Shown: positions 9,851 to 19,845 of the stretch, piece after piece | How the letters are laid out: every line of letters starts with the position of its first letter | Position numbering within the stretch: the stretch's first letter is position 1 | Assembly: GCF_002213425.1 (NCBI RefSeq) | Contig: NZ_NJGV01000004.1 | Coordinates: 62,001-126,000 of the forward strand | Reading direction: 5' to 3' | Source: Herbaspirillum aquaticum | Lineage (GTDB): Bacteria; Pseudomonadota; Gammaproteobacteria; Burkholderiales; Burkholderiaceae_D | Length of the DNA stretch: 64,000 bases | Notes under the pieces: model-generated | Database searches by the model: none | Told to the model about the DNA's origin: nothing | Seen by the model: the letters and a program-made list of their open reading frames with translations, nothing else | Position numbers and translations under genes: made by a program

Positions 9851-10051
9851 TTACACCGTGCGGGTCGGTGTCGTGGTGAAGGTGCTGGTATCTGTACTGC
9901 TGGGTTGTGCGGTAGTGGACTGGGCCACTTGGGTAGACTGTCCGGCGGCTTTCAGGACGTCATTGAAATTGACGGCCGGCTTCTTCGCAGCCTGCTGGCC
10001 GCCGGCTGGTGCGTTGCCGTGATAGACGGCGGAAATGGAATTGGTCGACAT
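9851..10051 (-). CDS. Small Ser/Thr/Gln-rich protein of unknown function
   Basis: A 66-residue protein starting MSTNSISAVYHGNAPAGG; the ATG (complement of 10049-10051) has GAGGAG 9 nt upstream, supporting real translation. The second half is low-complexity (STQVAQSTTAQPSSTDTST). No signal peptide, membrane helix or known domain is visible. A -10-like TATACT lies on the same strand at 10118-10113. Unrecognised; it could be a small secreted or surface-appendage-associated protein, but nothing in the sequence proves this. Confidence 0.6.
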   Translation of the reverse strand: MSTNSISAVYHGNAPAGGQQAAKKPAVNFNDVLKAAGQSTQVAQSTTAQPSSTDTSTFTTTPTRTV

Positions 10052-10196
10052 GCGTGCACTCCTCAAATAAGGCTGTCCCCCGGGCCAGCGCCCAGACCGA
10101 TATTGCCGGGGCAGTATAGGGGTGCACCATGAGGCTGCTGCGCCGGTTTACCGAAACTTGCGCATCTTTACCTGTTCGACGTGAGCCGAGGTCTGC

Positions 10197-11069
10197 TTAC
10201 TTGCGCAAGCGTGCGGCGCACTGGTCGCGCAGGCGGGTGTCTTCGGGCGCATCGTCATCGGCGGGCGTGGCCGCACTGGCCGTGGATGGCGCAGACGGAT
10301 GGGCGCACTGGCGATAGCGCGTCACATAGCGTTCAAACTCGGCGCGCGCCTGGGCTTTGGGCAGGCTGGCCAGTTTCTGGATGAAACTGCGGCTGCCGAT
10401 CTCGAAGTGCTGGTAATCGATGGGTTGTTTCCACTGGCCGCCCCAGACCAGGAAGCCGTGCTCATAAAACACGCTGACCACGTCCTCGGCCATGCCCGGC
10501 TGCAGCGGCGCGCGCTGCAGGTAGGCCGCGCCCTGCGGCGGCAGGACTTCCTGTTCCGGGCTGCCGGCCTTGCTCACATAAGGGTTCTGTAGCGGATTGA
10601 TGTCGATGGCCGCGCCGTAGGCGTGCTTGGACCAGCCTCCGCCGCCCGTCATGGGCCGGCCATTGAAGGCCGAACTGTTGTTGGCGGCCATGGAGCGCTG
10701 GTCGTCGCCGTCATAGGCCTCCAGCCCCTGCGCGCCGGCCAGCGGGAAGGACCGCAGCAGCAGTTCACCGAACAGTGCCTCCACCTGCGGTGCCAGCGCG
10801 TCGAGCACCACCACGCTGCCCTGGCGGGTGGCCCCGTCGAAATCGGTGTAGTCGAAACTGACCGTGGCCAGCCGCGAGCAGGGGACCGGGTTGGCGCTGG
10901 TGATGACCTTGCCGGACTGCATCCGCGCGCACTGGGCCGGCGAGACCGGCGTGATGTCGGCCCGGGCCACCATGGGCAGCGCCAGGGCCAGCACGGTGGC
11001 GGGCGCGGCAAGCGCGTGCAGCAGGGACGGGCAAGCGAGGGCAGGGAAGCGGGCGGAGAGGGTCGTCAT
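10197..11069 (-). CDS. Exported M15-family (D-Ala-D-Ala carboxypeptidase-like) peptidase
   Basis: A 290-residue protein with an N-terminal hydrophobic signal (ALAAPATVLALALPMVARA), so periplasmic. The peptidase M15C/VanY-like zinc site is visible: SKHAYGAAIDINP gives His149 and Asp156, and DYQHFEI gives His221. Such enzymes trim cell-wall peptides. The C-terminal ~40 residues are a low-complexity Ala/Pro/Asp tail. ATG at 11069 is chosen; a TTG at 11099 would add ten residues before the signal. Neither has a clear ribosome site. Confidence 0.82.
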   Translation of the reverse strand: MTTLSARFPALACPSLLHALAAPATVLALALPMVARADITPVSPAQCARMQSGKVITSANPVPCSRLATVSFDYTDFDGATRQGSVVVLDALAPQVEALFGELLLRSFPLAGAQGLEAYDGDDQRSMAANNSSAFNGRPMTGGGGWSKHAYGAAIDINPLQNPYVSKAGSPEQEVLPPQGAAYLQRAPLQPGMAEDVVSVFYEHGFLVWGGQWKQPIDYQHFEIGSRSFIQKLASLPKAQARAEFERYVTRYRQCAHPSAPSTASAATPADDDAPEDTRLRDQCAARLRK

Positions 11070-11289
11070 GGGAGGGGATGATACGGGTTTTCTGGTCAAA
11101 AAGTGTTGTCATCATTGACATATTGCCTGCGATGGCTGACATCAAGATGCGCCGTTTTCTGACATCCGGCAGCGTCCGGAGCGGGAATAATCGGTGTCCA
11201 GAAGCTGTCGAACGTCGGCAAGCATGCGCTCTGTGCTTGGCAGACCGCAATTCGACAAATCCCCCCTCAACAATTTTAGGAGGCAACAT

Positions 11290-11574
11290 ATGAAGATTCG
11301 CCACACCCTCTTGGCTGCCGCCGTGTTCACTGCTGTGCTGGCTGGTTGCAACAAGCGCGACGAAGCGCCTGCAACGCCTGCCGCCACCCCGCCGGCCGCA
11401 TCCGAACCGGCACCGGCAAGCAGCACCCCGACCACCCCGGCACCGGCTGATTCCGGTACGGCTGCGGGCTCGACCGCTACCCCGGCGACCCCGACCCCGA
11501 CGACGCCTTCGGATTCGTCGGCCACCACGCCGAGCACCCCGGCTGCCTCTGGCGACAGCGGTACGCAAAAGTAA
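11290..11574 (+). CDS. Small Pro/Thr/Ala-rich lipoprotein
   Basis: A 94-residue protein with strong TAGGAGG (11277-11283) before ATG 11290. MKIRHTLLAAAVFTAVLAGC is a lipoprotein signal with lipobox LAGC (Cys20). The remaining ~74 residues are almost entirely Ala, Pro, Thr and Ser, ending in GDSGTQK. It probably forms an unstructured tether on a lipid anchor. Position +2 is Asn, so outer-membrane sorting is expected. No specific function is recognised. Confidence 0.78.
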   Translation: MKIRHTLLAAAVFTAVLAGCNKRDEAPATPAATPPAASEPAPASSTPTTPAPADSGTAAGSTATPATPTPTTPSDSSATTPSTPAASGDSGTQK

Positions 11575-11646
11575 ACGCCTCACAACAAGAGCCAACAAGA
11601 ACGGCACCAGCCGCACCATCTCCCGCAGTGGGAACAGCACTGCATA

Positions 11647-11681
11647 CGCCGCGACGGGCAACTATCGCGGCGTTTTCTTTT
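11647..11681 (+). terminator. Terminator of the small lipoprotein gene
   Basis: CGCCGCGA (11647-11654) pairs with TCGCGGCG (11665-11672), followed directly by TTTTCTTTT. Confidence 0.8.
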
Positions 11682-11790
11682 GGGTCTGGAAAGCGTGCAT
11701 ATGGCGGGAATATGAAGGATCGTGCAGGACAGCTGGCCCACAGGGGGGGCATGTCACGTTTCCCGGAAAAATCTTTCCGAACTTTTTTTT

Positions 11791-11884
11791 GCGGCTTGCA
11801 GTCGTACAGGTGGTTGAACTGTTCCTTCAACCTCCCTCTTGATAGGGAACTTGCCCGCAGTTCATTGGCTGCGGGCTTTTTTTT
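11791..11884 (+). ncRNA. Candidate small RNA ending in an intrinsic terminator
   Basis: A free-standing terminator (GCCCGCAG 11853-11860 with CTGCGGGC 11869-11876, then eight Ts) has no protein gene in front of it, since the preceding gene already has its own terminator. Upstream of it GGTTGAA (11812-11818) pairs with TTCAACC (11826-11832). The two hairpins are separated by CTCCCTCTTG, which could pair with Shine-Dalgarno sequences. A T-run at 11783-11790 precedes it. No convincing promoter was found, so expression is unproven. Confidence 0.4.
11853..11884 (+). terminator. Strong intrinsic terminator of an unassigned transcript
   Basis: 8-bp GC-rich stem GCCCGCAG/CTGCGGGC with loop TTCATTGG and eight Ts. 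Confidence 0.8.
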
Positions 11885-12077
11885 GTCTTGCGCAAGGCAG
11901 GCACCGCTGTTTGGGGCAGCGGTGCTGGCTTTCCCGTGCAGGTCTGTGCTGCAATGTCGCGCAAAATCTCCAATTCGGCCGATGGAATGCGGAACCGCGT
12001 CACCGCTATCATCGGCGCTCCGACGCGTCTCATGCGTCCGCCCATCTCCTTGGTGAGAGCCTCTCAATCTCGGCGAA

Positions 12078-12974
12078 ATGAAACTTACTTTTGTTTGGTG
12101 GAATACCAGCCTGTCCCGCCCTGCTGACCCCAATAAATCGACCACGCTGGAGCAGTCAATTGCATTCGACCTGCTCGACTTGATATGTCATGACATCCGG
12201 CCCGATGCCATCTGCCTCGGAGAAATTTCCACCGAAGATATTGCGCGTCTGAAAGATATCTGGGTAGCGCGCGGTTATGGCCTGATAGATGGCATCAGAC
12301 CCGTGGGACGGACCTCGTTTGATACCTGCGTTCTGTTTCGCACGGACACCTTGGTTGCCTTGGATAACAAGGATCTGGTGGCGCAAAAAGGCCAGCGCCA
12401 TTTCAAGGTCGCACAGAGATTTGATTTTGGCGTATGCGACAACGAAACGATCATTCATCTCTTTGTCTCCCACTGGCCCAGCCGGATTCATACTTCTGAA
12501 GATCATCCCGATCGGCATTTTTTGGGTATTCGTTTGCGAGACGCGGTGAAAGAAACCAGATTTGATGAGCATCAGCAACACGTCATCATCCTGGGGGATT
12601 TCAACGACGAGCCATTCGATGCGCCTTTGTCGAATCATTTAATGGCCACCAGGGACAGGGCTTTGGCTGCCAGGAAATCTCATCTTTTGTACAACCCCTT
12701 CTGGCGATTGTTGGGCTGCTCCAACCCTTATCGCCAGGCGTCACAGGTGATGAGCTCTCATTCTGGTAGTTGCTATTACCGTGGTGGCGAATCCGCCAGG
12801 TGGAAAACATTTGACCAGATCATTTTTTCGTCTTCATTTTTGGGAAAGACGTCCTGGCACCTTTTTGAAGACCTGGTCCAGATTCTGGATGTTCCGTTTT
12901 TTACCGACATAGTTCGCAGGGCAAAAACCAGTTTTGACCATCTTCCCGTGATCGGCGTTATTGAAAAGGCTTGA
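12078..12974 (+). CDS. Endonuclease/exonuclease/phosphatase (EEP) fold protein
   Basis: A 298-residue metal-dependent phosphoesterase. The EEP catalytic set can be read in order: Asn9 (WWNTS), Glu49 (CLGEIS), His132 (SHWPSR), Asp174 and Asn176 (LGDFND), Asp246 (FDQI) and Asp287-His288 (FDHLP). Substrate could be nucleic acid, a lipid phosphate or a nucleotide; nothing visible decides. GC is clearly lower than neighbours and rare codons are more frequent, suggesting transfer. It overlaps or abuts the next gene, so the two probably work together. No export signal. Confidence 0.8.
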   Translation: MKLTFVWWNTSLSRPADPNKSTTLEQSIAFDLLDLICHDIRPDAICLGEISTEDIARLKDIWVARGYGLIDGIRPVGRTSFDTCVLFRTDTLVALDNKDLVAQKGQRHFKVAQRFDFGVCDNETIIHLFVSHWPSRIHTSEDHPDRHFLGIRLRDAVKETRFDEHQQHVIILGDFNDEPFDAPLSNHLMATRDRALAARKSHLLYNPFWRLLGCSNPYRQASQVMSSHSGSCYYRGGESARWKTFDQIIFSSSFLGKTSWHLFEDLVQILDVPFFTDIVRRAKTSFDHLPVIGVIEKA

Positions 12975-12976
12975 CC

Positions 12977-13420
12977 ATGAAAAAGTTCGCGGCTTCCATT
13001 GAAAAGGGGCTTGATGCGGCCCAGAATGCTCGGCTTCTCAAGGCTGAAATCGATTCCGTATTCGAGACCTTGAATGAAGAATTGTCTGAGATCACCAAAG
13101 GAAGAGTAGGGCTGAGGAGAGAGATGTTTCTCGACTCACCAAGGTTTGGTTCGGGTATGTCCCCCTACTTCAATCGGGAGCAACACCTCGGGCTTGCCAT
13201 CGTGTCCGAAAACACGCCCAGTACCGAAATCGCCCGCTGGTCAGAGGATCCTGGCGGTTATCCCTGCAAGCTTGTCCTGCCAGAGCGTCAGTTTTATTGT
13301 GAAGATAGGGATGCACTCGAAAGCGTCTTGGCTGAGCTGTTGCAAAGGCCTGAAGTGGGAGATGTCATTCTCCGCCATCTACGCGCCTCCGAACATGACT
13401 CACAAAGCGTAGTGAGCTGA
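12977..13420 (+). CDS. Unknown protein paired with the EEP phosphoesterase
   Basis: A 147-residue protein from ATG 12977, two bases after the upstream stop, with GAAAAGG as ribosome site (a TTG at 12971 overlapping the stop is an alternative). The N-terminal ~50 residues are helical and charged. The middle contains DSPRFGSGMSPYFN and PGGYPCKLVL; the C-terminus is a helix, ALESVLAELLQRPEVGD. No signal peptide or membrane segment. I do not recognise a family. It shares the lower GC of its partner and may be its regulator, inhibitor or substrate adaptor. Confidence 0.7.
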   Translation: MKKFAASIEKGLDAAQNARLLKAEIDSVFETLNEELSEITKGRVGLRREMFLDSPRFGSGMSPYFNREQHLGLAIVSENTPSTEIARWSEDPGGYPCKLVLPERQFYCEDRDALESVLAELLQRPEVGDVILRHLRASEHDSQSVVS

Positions 13421-13476
13421 AACGTATCGGAAGTGAACGGCGCCGCAAAGACGAACGCGTCCGCAAGCGATCTGCC

Positions 13477-13516
13477 AAGGCCTGAGTCCGGTATTGCACC
13501 GGGCTCAGGCCTTTCC
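13477..13516. terminator. Bidirectional terminator between convergent genes
   Basis: AAGGCCTGAG (13477-13486) pairs with CTCAGGCCTT (13504-13513), with an inner CCGG/CCGG stem and loop TATTGCA. It serves the convergent genes ending at 13420 and 13526. Confidence 0.8.
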
Positions 13517-13525
13517 CCATTCCAG

Positions 13526-14338
13526 CTACTTCCCCCCATGCCCCTTCACCACCGCAATCATGGCCCCGAACGCCGGCCCCATATTGGCTTCCAGCGTCGG
13601 GTACATGCGCGAGATGCTGCCATCGAGGTACAAGGCGTCACTGCACTTGAGTTCATCACGAAGGAAACTGGCGAAATCGTAGAAGCTGATCGGATTGCGC
13701 GCGATGGCCAGCGTGACGATGCCGGCCGCATCCAGGCATACCGCGTTGCGCACCACCGTATTGGCTGACTCGGGATCGAAGCGCGGATTGATCTTGCCGT
13801 CCACGATCATCAGCGGTCCGGATTGCGTGGCATAGCGCGTCACGCCGTTCCACAGGCCCAGTTCGGCTTCATAGTCGGAGGTCTCGACGATGTAGGCCTG
13901 GCGCTCGCTCAGCACGAAGACCCCATTGGGCTGCAGGTAGAAATTGCCATACGCGTTCTTGCGCGTATTGAGGCGGCGCAGCTGGTTGCCGCCTTCCACG
14001 TACAAGCCCAGCGGCTGCAACTGCTTGCCATAGATGCCGGCATTGGTGGCGCACACCATCTCCTGCCCCTGGCTGCGCAGATGCGCGTCCAGCCGGCTGA
14101 AGTTGCCCAGCGGCGTGCCGCTGGCGTCCTTCCAGTACATGCGGATGGTGTCGCTGCGCGGATCGGCGCGACAGGTGCTGATGAAGACCTGGTGATACTG
14201 GTACTGGCGCACCTCGGCCGCCTGTGCCTGCGGGCTGGCGCCTCCCAGCCCAAGTCCGGCCATCAGGCTCGCGGTGGCCAGCAGTCGCAGGAGGGCAGGG
14301 CGCAGGTGGCGGGAGGGGAAAAGAGGGGAGCGAAGCAT
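13526..14338 (-). CDS. Exported phosphodiester glycosidase-family (NAGPA/DUF2233) protein
   Basis: A 270-residue protein with an N-terminal signal (LLRLLATASLMAGLGLGGAS) and the NAGPA-domain landmarks: CATNAGIYGKQLQPLGLYVE, NFYLQPNGVFVL, ATQSGPLMIVDG, VRNAVCLDAAGIVTLAI and the C-terminal CSDALYLDGSISRMY. Members hydrolyse phosphodiester-linked sugars in eukaryotes; the bacterial substrate is generally unknown. ATG 14338 is used because the frame further upstream starts only with TTG and adds non-signal residues. Confidence 0.8.
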   Translation of the reverse strand: MLRSPLFPSRHLRPALLRLLATASLMAGLGLGGASPQAQAAEVRQYQYHQVFISTCRADPRSDTIRMYWKDASGTPLGNFSRLDAHLRSQGQEMVCATNAGIYGKQLQPLGLYVEGGNQLRRLNTRKNAYGNFYLQPNGVFVLSERQAYIVETSDYEAELGLWNGVTRYATQSGPLMIVDGKINPRFDPESANTVVRNAVCLDAAGIVTLAIARNPISFYDFASFLRDELKCSDALYLDGSISRMYPTLEANMGPAFGAMIAVVKGHGGK

Positions 14339-14750
14339 CGAAACCAGGTCTTGTTCTGCGGGAATGCGGAGGGCGAGGCGGTATTGTAAATGCCGCAAGC
14401 CGGGCTTGCCACGGGAAATCCGGATTTGGCCGCAAATCCAGTCCCGTCAAGGCTTTGCGGCCCATGCACCGAATTCGATCATGCTGCAGTGCGGACTTGC
14501 ACCGAATATGGGAAAATGAACAAAAACAGCATGAAATGTGCGGAAAATCGAAGACGACAGCGCATAAATGATGGGGTATGACGAAATTTCAAAAAAAAGT
14601 TGCCCCATATGACGGCAGTGTTACACTCTGCCCCCATGTTGCGGCCAGCCTCCCGTAAAACGGGGTCAGGTATCCACAACCCTACGCGCGCCGGCCTGCT
14701 GGCCAGGTAACGGCGCCTCTTGAATCCGTTCCATCCTGGAGGAAACGACA
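14339..14750 (+). other. 412-nt intergenic region with the livK promoter
   Basis: No gene is visible between the divergent glycosidase gene and livK. It holds an eight-A tract at 14591-14598 and a possible promoter at 14600-14627, leaving a leader of about 120 nt before livK. A short GC inverted repeat, CCCGT-AAA-ACGGG, lies in that leader (around 14652). Confidence 0.5.
14600..14627 (+). promoter_or_regulatory. Possible sigma70 promoter of the liv operon
   Basis: TTGCCC (14600-14605) and TACACT (14622-14627) are separated by 16 nt and preceded by an A-tract. Both hexamers deviate from consensus, so this is a moderate call. Confidence 0.45.
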
Positions 14751-15872
14751 ATGAAGTTTGCAAGCCGTCTGACCAAGATCGCCCTGGCCGCCGCCACCTT
14801 TGCCGCCTTCGCCGGCGTGGCCCACGCCGAAACCGTCAAGATCGCCATCGCCGGTCCCTTGACCGGTGCCGTGGCCCAGTACGGCGACATGGTCAAGGCC
14901 GGTGCCCTCACCGCCATCGAACAGATCAACGCCGCCGGCGGCGCCAACGGCAACAAGTTCGAAGCCGTCATGATGGATGACGCCTGCGAACCCAAGCAGG
15001 CCGTGGCCGTGGCCAACAAGATCGTCAGCCAGGGCATCAAGTACGTGATCGGTCACGTCTGCTCCGGCTCCACCATCCCGGCCTCGGACATCTACGAGAA
15101 CGAAGGCGTGGTCATGATCACCCCGTCGGCGACCGCACCGCAGCTGACCGAAGCCAAGCCGCACAAGTTCATCTTCCGCACCATCGGCCGCGACGACCAG
15201 CAAGGTCCTGCCGCCGCCCGCTACGTCATCGAGAAGCTCAAGCCCAAGAAGGTCGCCGTGCTGCACGACAAGCAGTCCTACGGCCAGGGCGTGGCCTCGT
15301 CGGTGAAGTCTGCGCTGGATGCGGCCAAGGTGCCGGTGGTGGTGTTCGAAGGCATCAACGCCGGTGACAGCGATTACTCGGCCATCGTCACCAAGTTGAA
15401 GTCGCAGGGCGTGGACTTCGTCTACTTCGGCGGCTACCACCCGGAAATGGGCCTGATCATGCGCCAGGCGCGTGAGCAGGGCGTCAAGGCCGTCTTCATG
15501 GGCCCTGAAGGCGTGGGCAACAAGGACATCACCGCCATCGCCGGCCCGGCCTCCGAAGGCATGCTGGTGACCCTGCCGGCCGACTTCGCCGCCGACCCGG
15601 CCAACGCCGCCCTGGTCAAGGCCTTCGCTGCGGCCAAGCGTGATGCCAACGGCCCGTTCCAGATGCCGGCCTACTCGGCCGTGAAGATCATTGCCGACGC
15701 CATCACCGGCGCCAAGTCCACCGATCCGGACAAGGTCGCTGCCTACATCCACGGCAACAGCTTCAAGACCCCCATCGGCAACGTCGAATACGACAAGAAG
15801 GGCGACCTGAAGGCCTTCAAGTTCGTCGTCTTCACCTGGCACAAGGACGCCACCAAGACCGAAGCCAAGTGA
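14751..15872 (+). CDS. livK: Branched-chain amino acid ABC transporter substrate-binding protein
   Basis: Periplasmic leucine/isoleucine/valine-type binding protein, 373 residues, with a Sec signal cut after GVAHA. The mature start ETVKIAIAGPLTGAVAQYGD and the segment IGHVCSGSTIPASDIYENEG are typical of LivJ/LivK receptors. GGAGG lies 8 nt before the ATG. It is separated from livH by a stem-loop that probably allows higher receptor than permease expression. Exact ligand range cannot be read from sequence. Confidence 0.92.
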   Translation: MKFASRLTKIALAAATFAAFAGVAHAETVKIAIAGPLTGAVAQYGDMVKAGALTAIEQINAAGGANGNKFEAVMMDDACEPKQAVAVANKIVSQGIKYVIGHVCSGSTIPASDIYENEGVVMITPSATAPQLTEAKPHKFIFRTIGRDDQQGPAAARYVIEKLKPKKVAVLHDKQSYGQGVASSVKSALDAAKVPVVVFEGINAGDSDYSAIVTKLKSQGVDFVYFGGYHPEMGLIMRQAREQGVKAVFMGPEGVGNKDITAIAGPASEGMLVTLPADFAADPANAALVKAFAAAKRDANGPFQMPAYSAVKIIADAITGAKSTDPDKVAAYIHGNSFKTPIGNVEYDKKGDLKAFKFVVFTWHKDATKTEAK

Positions 15873-15920
15873 TTCGCCCCGAATCGCTGGCGTGACTGTC
15901 TGACCTGACGTCAAACCGCG

Positions 15921-15952
15921 AAATGCCCCATTGCAGTCGGAATGGGGCATTT
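15921..15952 (+). terminator. 12-bp stem-loop between livK and livH (partial terminator or mRNA stabiliser)
   Basis: AAATGCCCCATT (15921-15932) pairs perfectly with AATGGGGCATTT (15941-15952) around GCAGTCGG. There is only a short T-run, so read-through into livH is expected, giving unequal expression of receptor and transporter. Confidence 0.7.
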
Positions 15953-15971
15953 CCACTTTATGGGTTCCCTC

Positions 15972-16898
<927 letters not shown>

Positions 16899-16941
16899 GC
16901 CCGCACGGCTCGACGGACAACGACATATTCAAGGAGGCGTG

Positions 16942-18168
16942 ATGCCTGAGACTTTCAAGAATGCCGTGGCGGCGGCGCTGGTGACCGCCGTACTGACCAT
17001 CCCGCTGCTGGGCATGCAGCTGCAGCTGGAGGGCTACCGCGTGGTCCTCAACACCCACTGGACCCCGGTGCTGGTGGCGGTGCTGGCCGTATTCCTGTTC
17101 CAGCTGGCCAAGCCGGCGCTCTTGCGCAGCCGCGCCGGCATCAAGCTGCCGGCGCTGCCGCGCATGCAGCCGGGCCAGCAGCGCGCAGCCGTCCTGATCC
17201 TGCTGATGGCCGCCCTGGTGTGGCCCTTCTTCGGCTCGCGCGGCTATGTGGACGTGATGACCCTGGCGCTGATCTACGTGGTGCTGGGCCTGGGCCTGAA
17301 CATCGTGGTCGGTTTCGCCGGCCTGCTGGACCTGGGTTACGTCGGCTTCTATGCCGTGGGTGCCTACACCTATGCACTGTGCAACCAGTACTTCGGCCTC
17401 TCGTTCTGGGAATGCGTGCCGCTGTCGGCTGCCGCGGCTGCGCTGTTCGGCTTCCTGCTGGGCTTCCCGGTGCTGCGCCTGCGCGGTGACTACCTGGCCA
17501 TCGTCACCCTGGGCTTTGGCGAAATCATTCGCCTCTTGCTCAACAACATGACCAGCCTGACCGGTGGCCCGGATGGCATCTCCGGCATCCCCAAGCCGAC
17601 CGTATTCGGCGTGGTGATGGCGCGCAATCCGCTGACCGAAGACGGCACCACCTTCCACCAGATGTTCGGCCTGACTTACCAGGGTGGCCACATGGTGATC
17701 TTCCTGTACTTCCTGGCCTTGCTGATGGTGCTCTTTACCTGGTTCGTCACCAGCCGCCTGCTGCGCATGCCCATGGGCCGCGCGTGGGAAGCTCTGCGTG
17801 AAGATGAGATCGCCTGCCGCTCGCTGGGCATCAACCCGACCCGCGTGAAGCTGTCGGCCTTCACGCTCGGTGCCGCCTTCGCCGGCCTGGCCGGTTCCTT
17901 CTTCGCCGCCCGCCAGGGCCTGGTGACGCCGGAATCCTTCACCTTCATCGAGTCCGCCCTGATCCTGGCCATCGTCGTGCTGGGCGGCATGGGCTCGCAG
18001 CTGGGCGTGATCCTGGCGGCGATCCTGCTGACCGTATTGCCGGAAGTGGCGCGCAGCTTTGCCGAGTACCGCATGCTGATCTTCGGCCTGGTGATGGTGC
18101 TGATGATGATGTGGCGTCCGCAAGGACTGCTTCCCGCCACCCGTCCGCATGTGGAGCTGCCGCAATGA
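16942..18168 (+). CDS. livM: LivM, branched-chain amino acid ABC transporter permease
   Basis: Second permease, 408 residues. AAGGAGG (16931-16937) lies 4 nt before ATG 16942, and a GTG at 16939 directly precedes it. The N-terminal third carries extra helices typical of LivM, followed by [38 protein letters not shown] and the ATPase-contact loop [19 protein letters not shown]. Its stop overlaps the livG start. Confidence 0.94.
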   Translation: MPETFKNAVAAALVTAVLTIPLLGMQLQLEGYRVVLNTHWTPVLVAVLAVFLFQLAKPALLRSRAGIKLPALPRMQPGQQRAAVLILLMAALVWPFFGSRGYVDVMTLALIYVVLGLGLNIVVGFAGLLDLGYVGFYAVGAYTYALCNQYFGLSFWECVPLSAAAAALFGFLLGFPVLRLRGDYLAIVTLGFGEIIRLLLNNMTSLTGGPDGISGIPKPTVFGVVMARNPLTEDGTTFHQMFGLTYQGGHMVIFLYFLALLMVLFTWFVTSRLLRMPMGRAWEALREDEIACRSLGINPTRVKLSAFTLGAAFAGLAGSFFAARQGLVTPESFTFIESALILAIVVLGGMGSQLGVILAAILLTVLPEVARSFAEYRMLIFGLVMVLMMMWRPQGLLPATRPHVELPQ

Positions 18169-18937
18169 ACCCGACCGTGAAAACCATGTTGGAAGTATCG
18201 AACCTGTCGATGCGCTTCGGCGGCCTGCTGGCCGTGGATGGCGTCTCGCTGGCCGTGCAGGAGCGCGAAGTCTTCGCCATCATCGGCCCCAACGGCGCCG
18301 GCAAGACAACCGTCTTCAACTGCATCAGCGGCTTCTACCAGCCGACTTCGGGCGAGATTGCGCTTGATGGCGTCTCCATTGCCCGCCAGCCCAGCCACCA
18401 GGTGGCGCAGCAGGGCCTGGTGCGCACCTTCCAGAACATCCGCCTCTTCAAATCCATGACCGTGGTGGAAAACCTGCTGGTGGCGCAACACCAGCAGGTC
18501 AACACCAACCTGCTGTCGGGGCTGCTGAAGACCCCGTCCTACCGCAAGTCCGAGCAGGAAGCATTGCAGCGTGCGGCCTACTGGCTGGACCAGCTGGGCC
18601 TGACGGCGCTGGCCAACCGCGAGGCGGGCACGCTCTCGTATGGCCTGCAGCGCCGCGTGGAAATCGCCCGCTGCATGATCACCAAGCCGCGCCTGCTGCT
18701 GCTGGATGAACCGGCGGCCGGCCTGAACCCGCAGGAGAAGCAGGAGCTGTCGCAGCTGATCGACCGCCTGCGCCGCGAACACGGCGTAGCCGTGCTGCTG
18801 ATCGAACACGACATGAGCCTCATCATGGGCATCTCCGACCGCATCCTGGTCATGGAGCACGGCAAGCCCATCGTCACCGGCACGCCCGAACAGGTGCGCA
18901 GCGACGAGCGTGTGATCAAGGCCTACCTGGGAGAAGA

Positions 18938-18941
<4 letters not shown>
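18165..18941 (+). CDS. livG: LivG, branched-chain amino acid ABC transporter ATPase
   Basis: A 258-residue ATPase with Walker [11 protein letters not shown]-loop FQNIRLF, signature [15 protein letters not shown] (the LSYG variant usual for LivG) and Walker [14 protein letters not shown]. It starts at ATG 18165, overlapping the livM stop by 4 nt, and overlaps livF by 4 nt. Confidence 0.95.
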
Positions 18942-19645
<704 letters not shown>

Positions 19646-19670
19646 GCACGGCAGCTCACCTGCGCAGCGC

Positions 19671-19696
19671 GGCCCGGTCATGCAAATGGCCGGGCC
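19671..19696 (+). terminator. GC hairpin after livF
   Basis: GGCCCGG (19671-19677) pairs with CCGGGCC (19690-19696) around a 12-nt loop. There is no T-run, so termination, if any, would be weak or factor-dependent. Confidence 0.4.
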
Positions 19697-19845
19697 GTTG
19701 CGCTTTCGGGGCCGCAACACGGCGCGGAAGCGGGGCTTTGCTGCAGAGCAGCAAGAAAATGCGTAGAATGTCGGCCCATCCTGGCCCCGGCGCGACGGCG
19801 CAGCATGCTGAGCATGCGTGCGGGCCTTTTTTCCTGGACGATGAA

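Larger units (their letters stand above)
11575..12077 (+). other. 503-nt gene-free stretch with three hairpins and a palindrome
   Basis: No convincing protein gene. It contains the lipoprotein-gene terminator (11647-11681), a weaker hairpin CGGAAA/TTTCCG followed by an eight-T run (11764-11790), a structured segment ending in a strong terminator (11791-11884, described as an sRNA candidate), and the palindrome TGAGAG-C-CTCTCA at 12054-12066 just upstream of the next gene. Confidence 0.6.
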
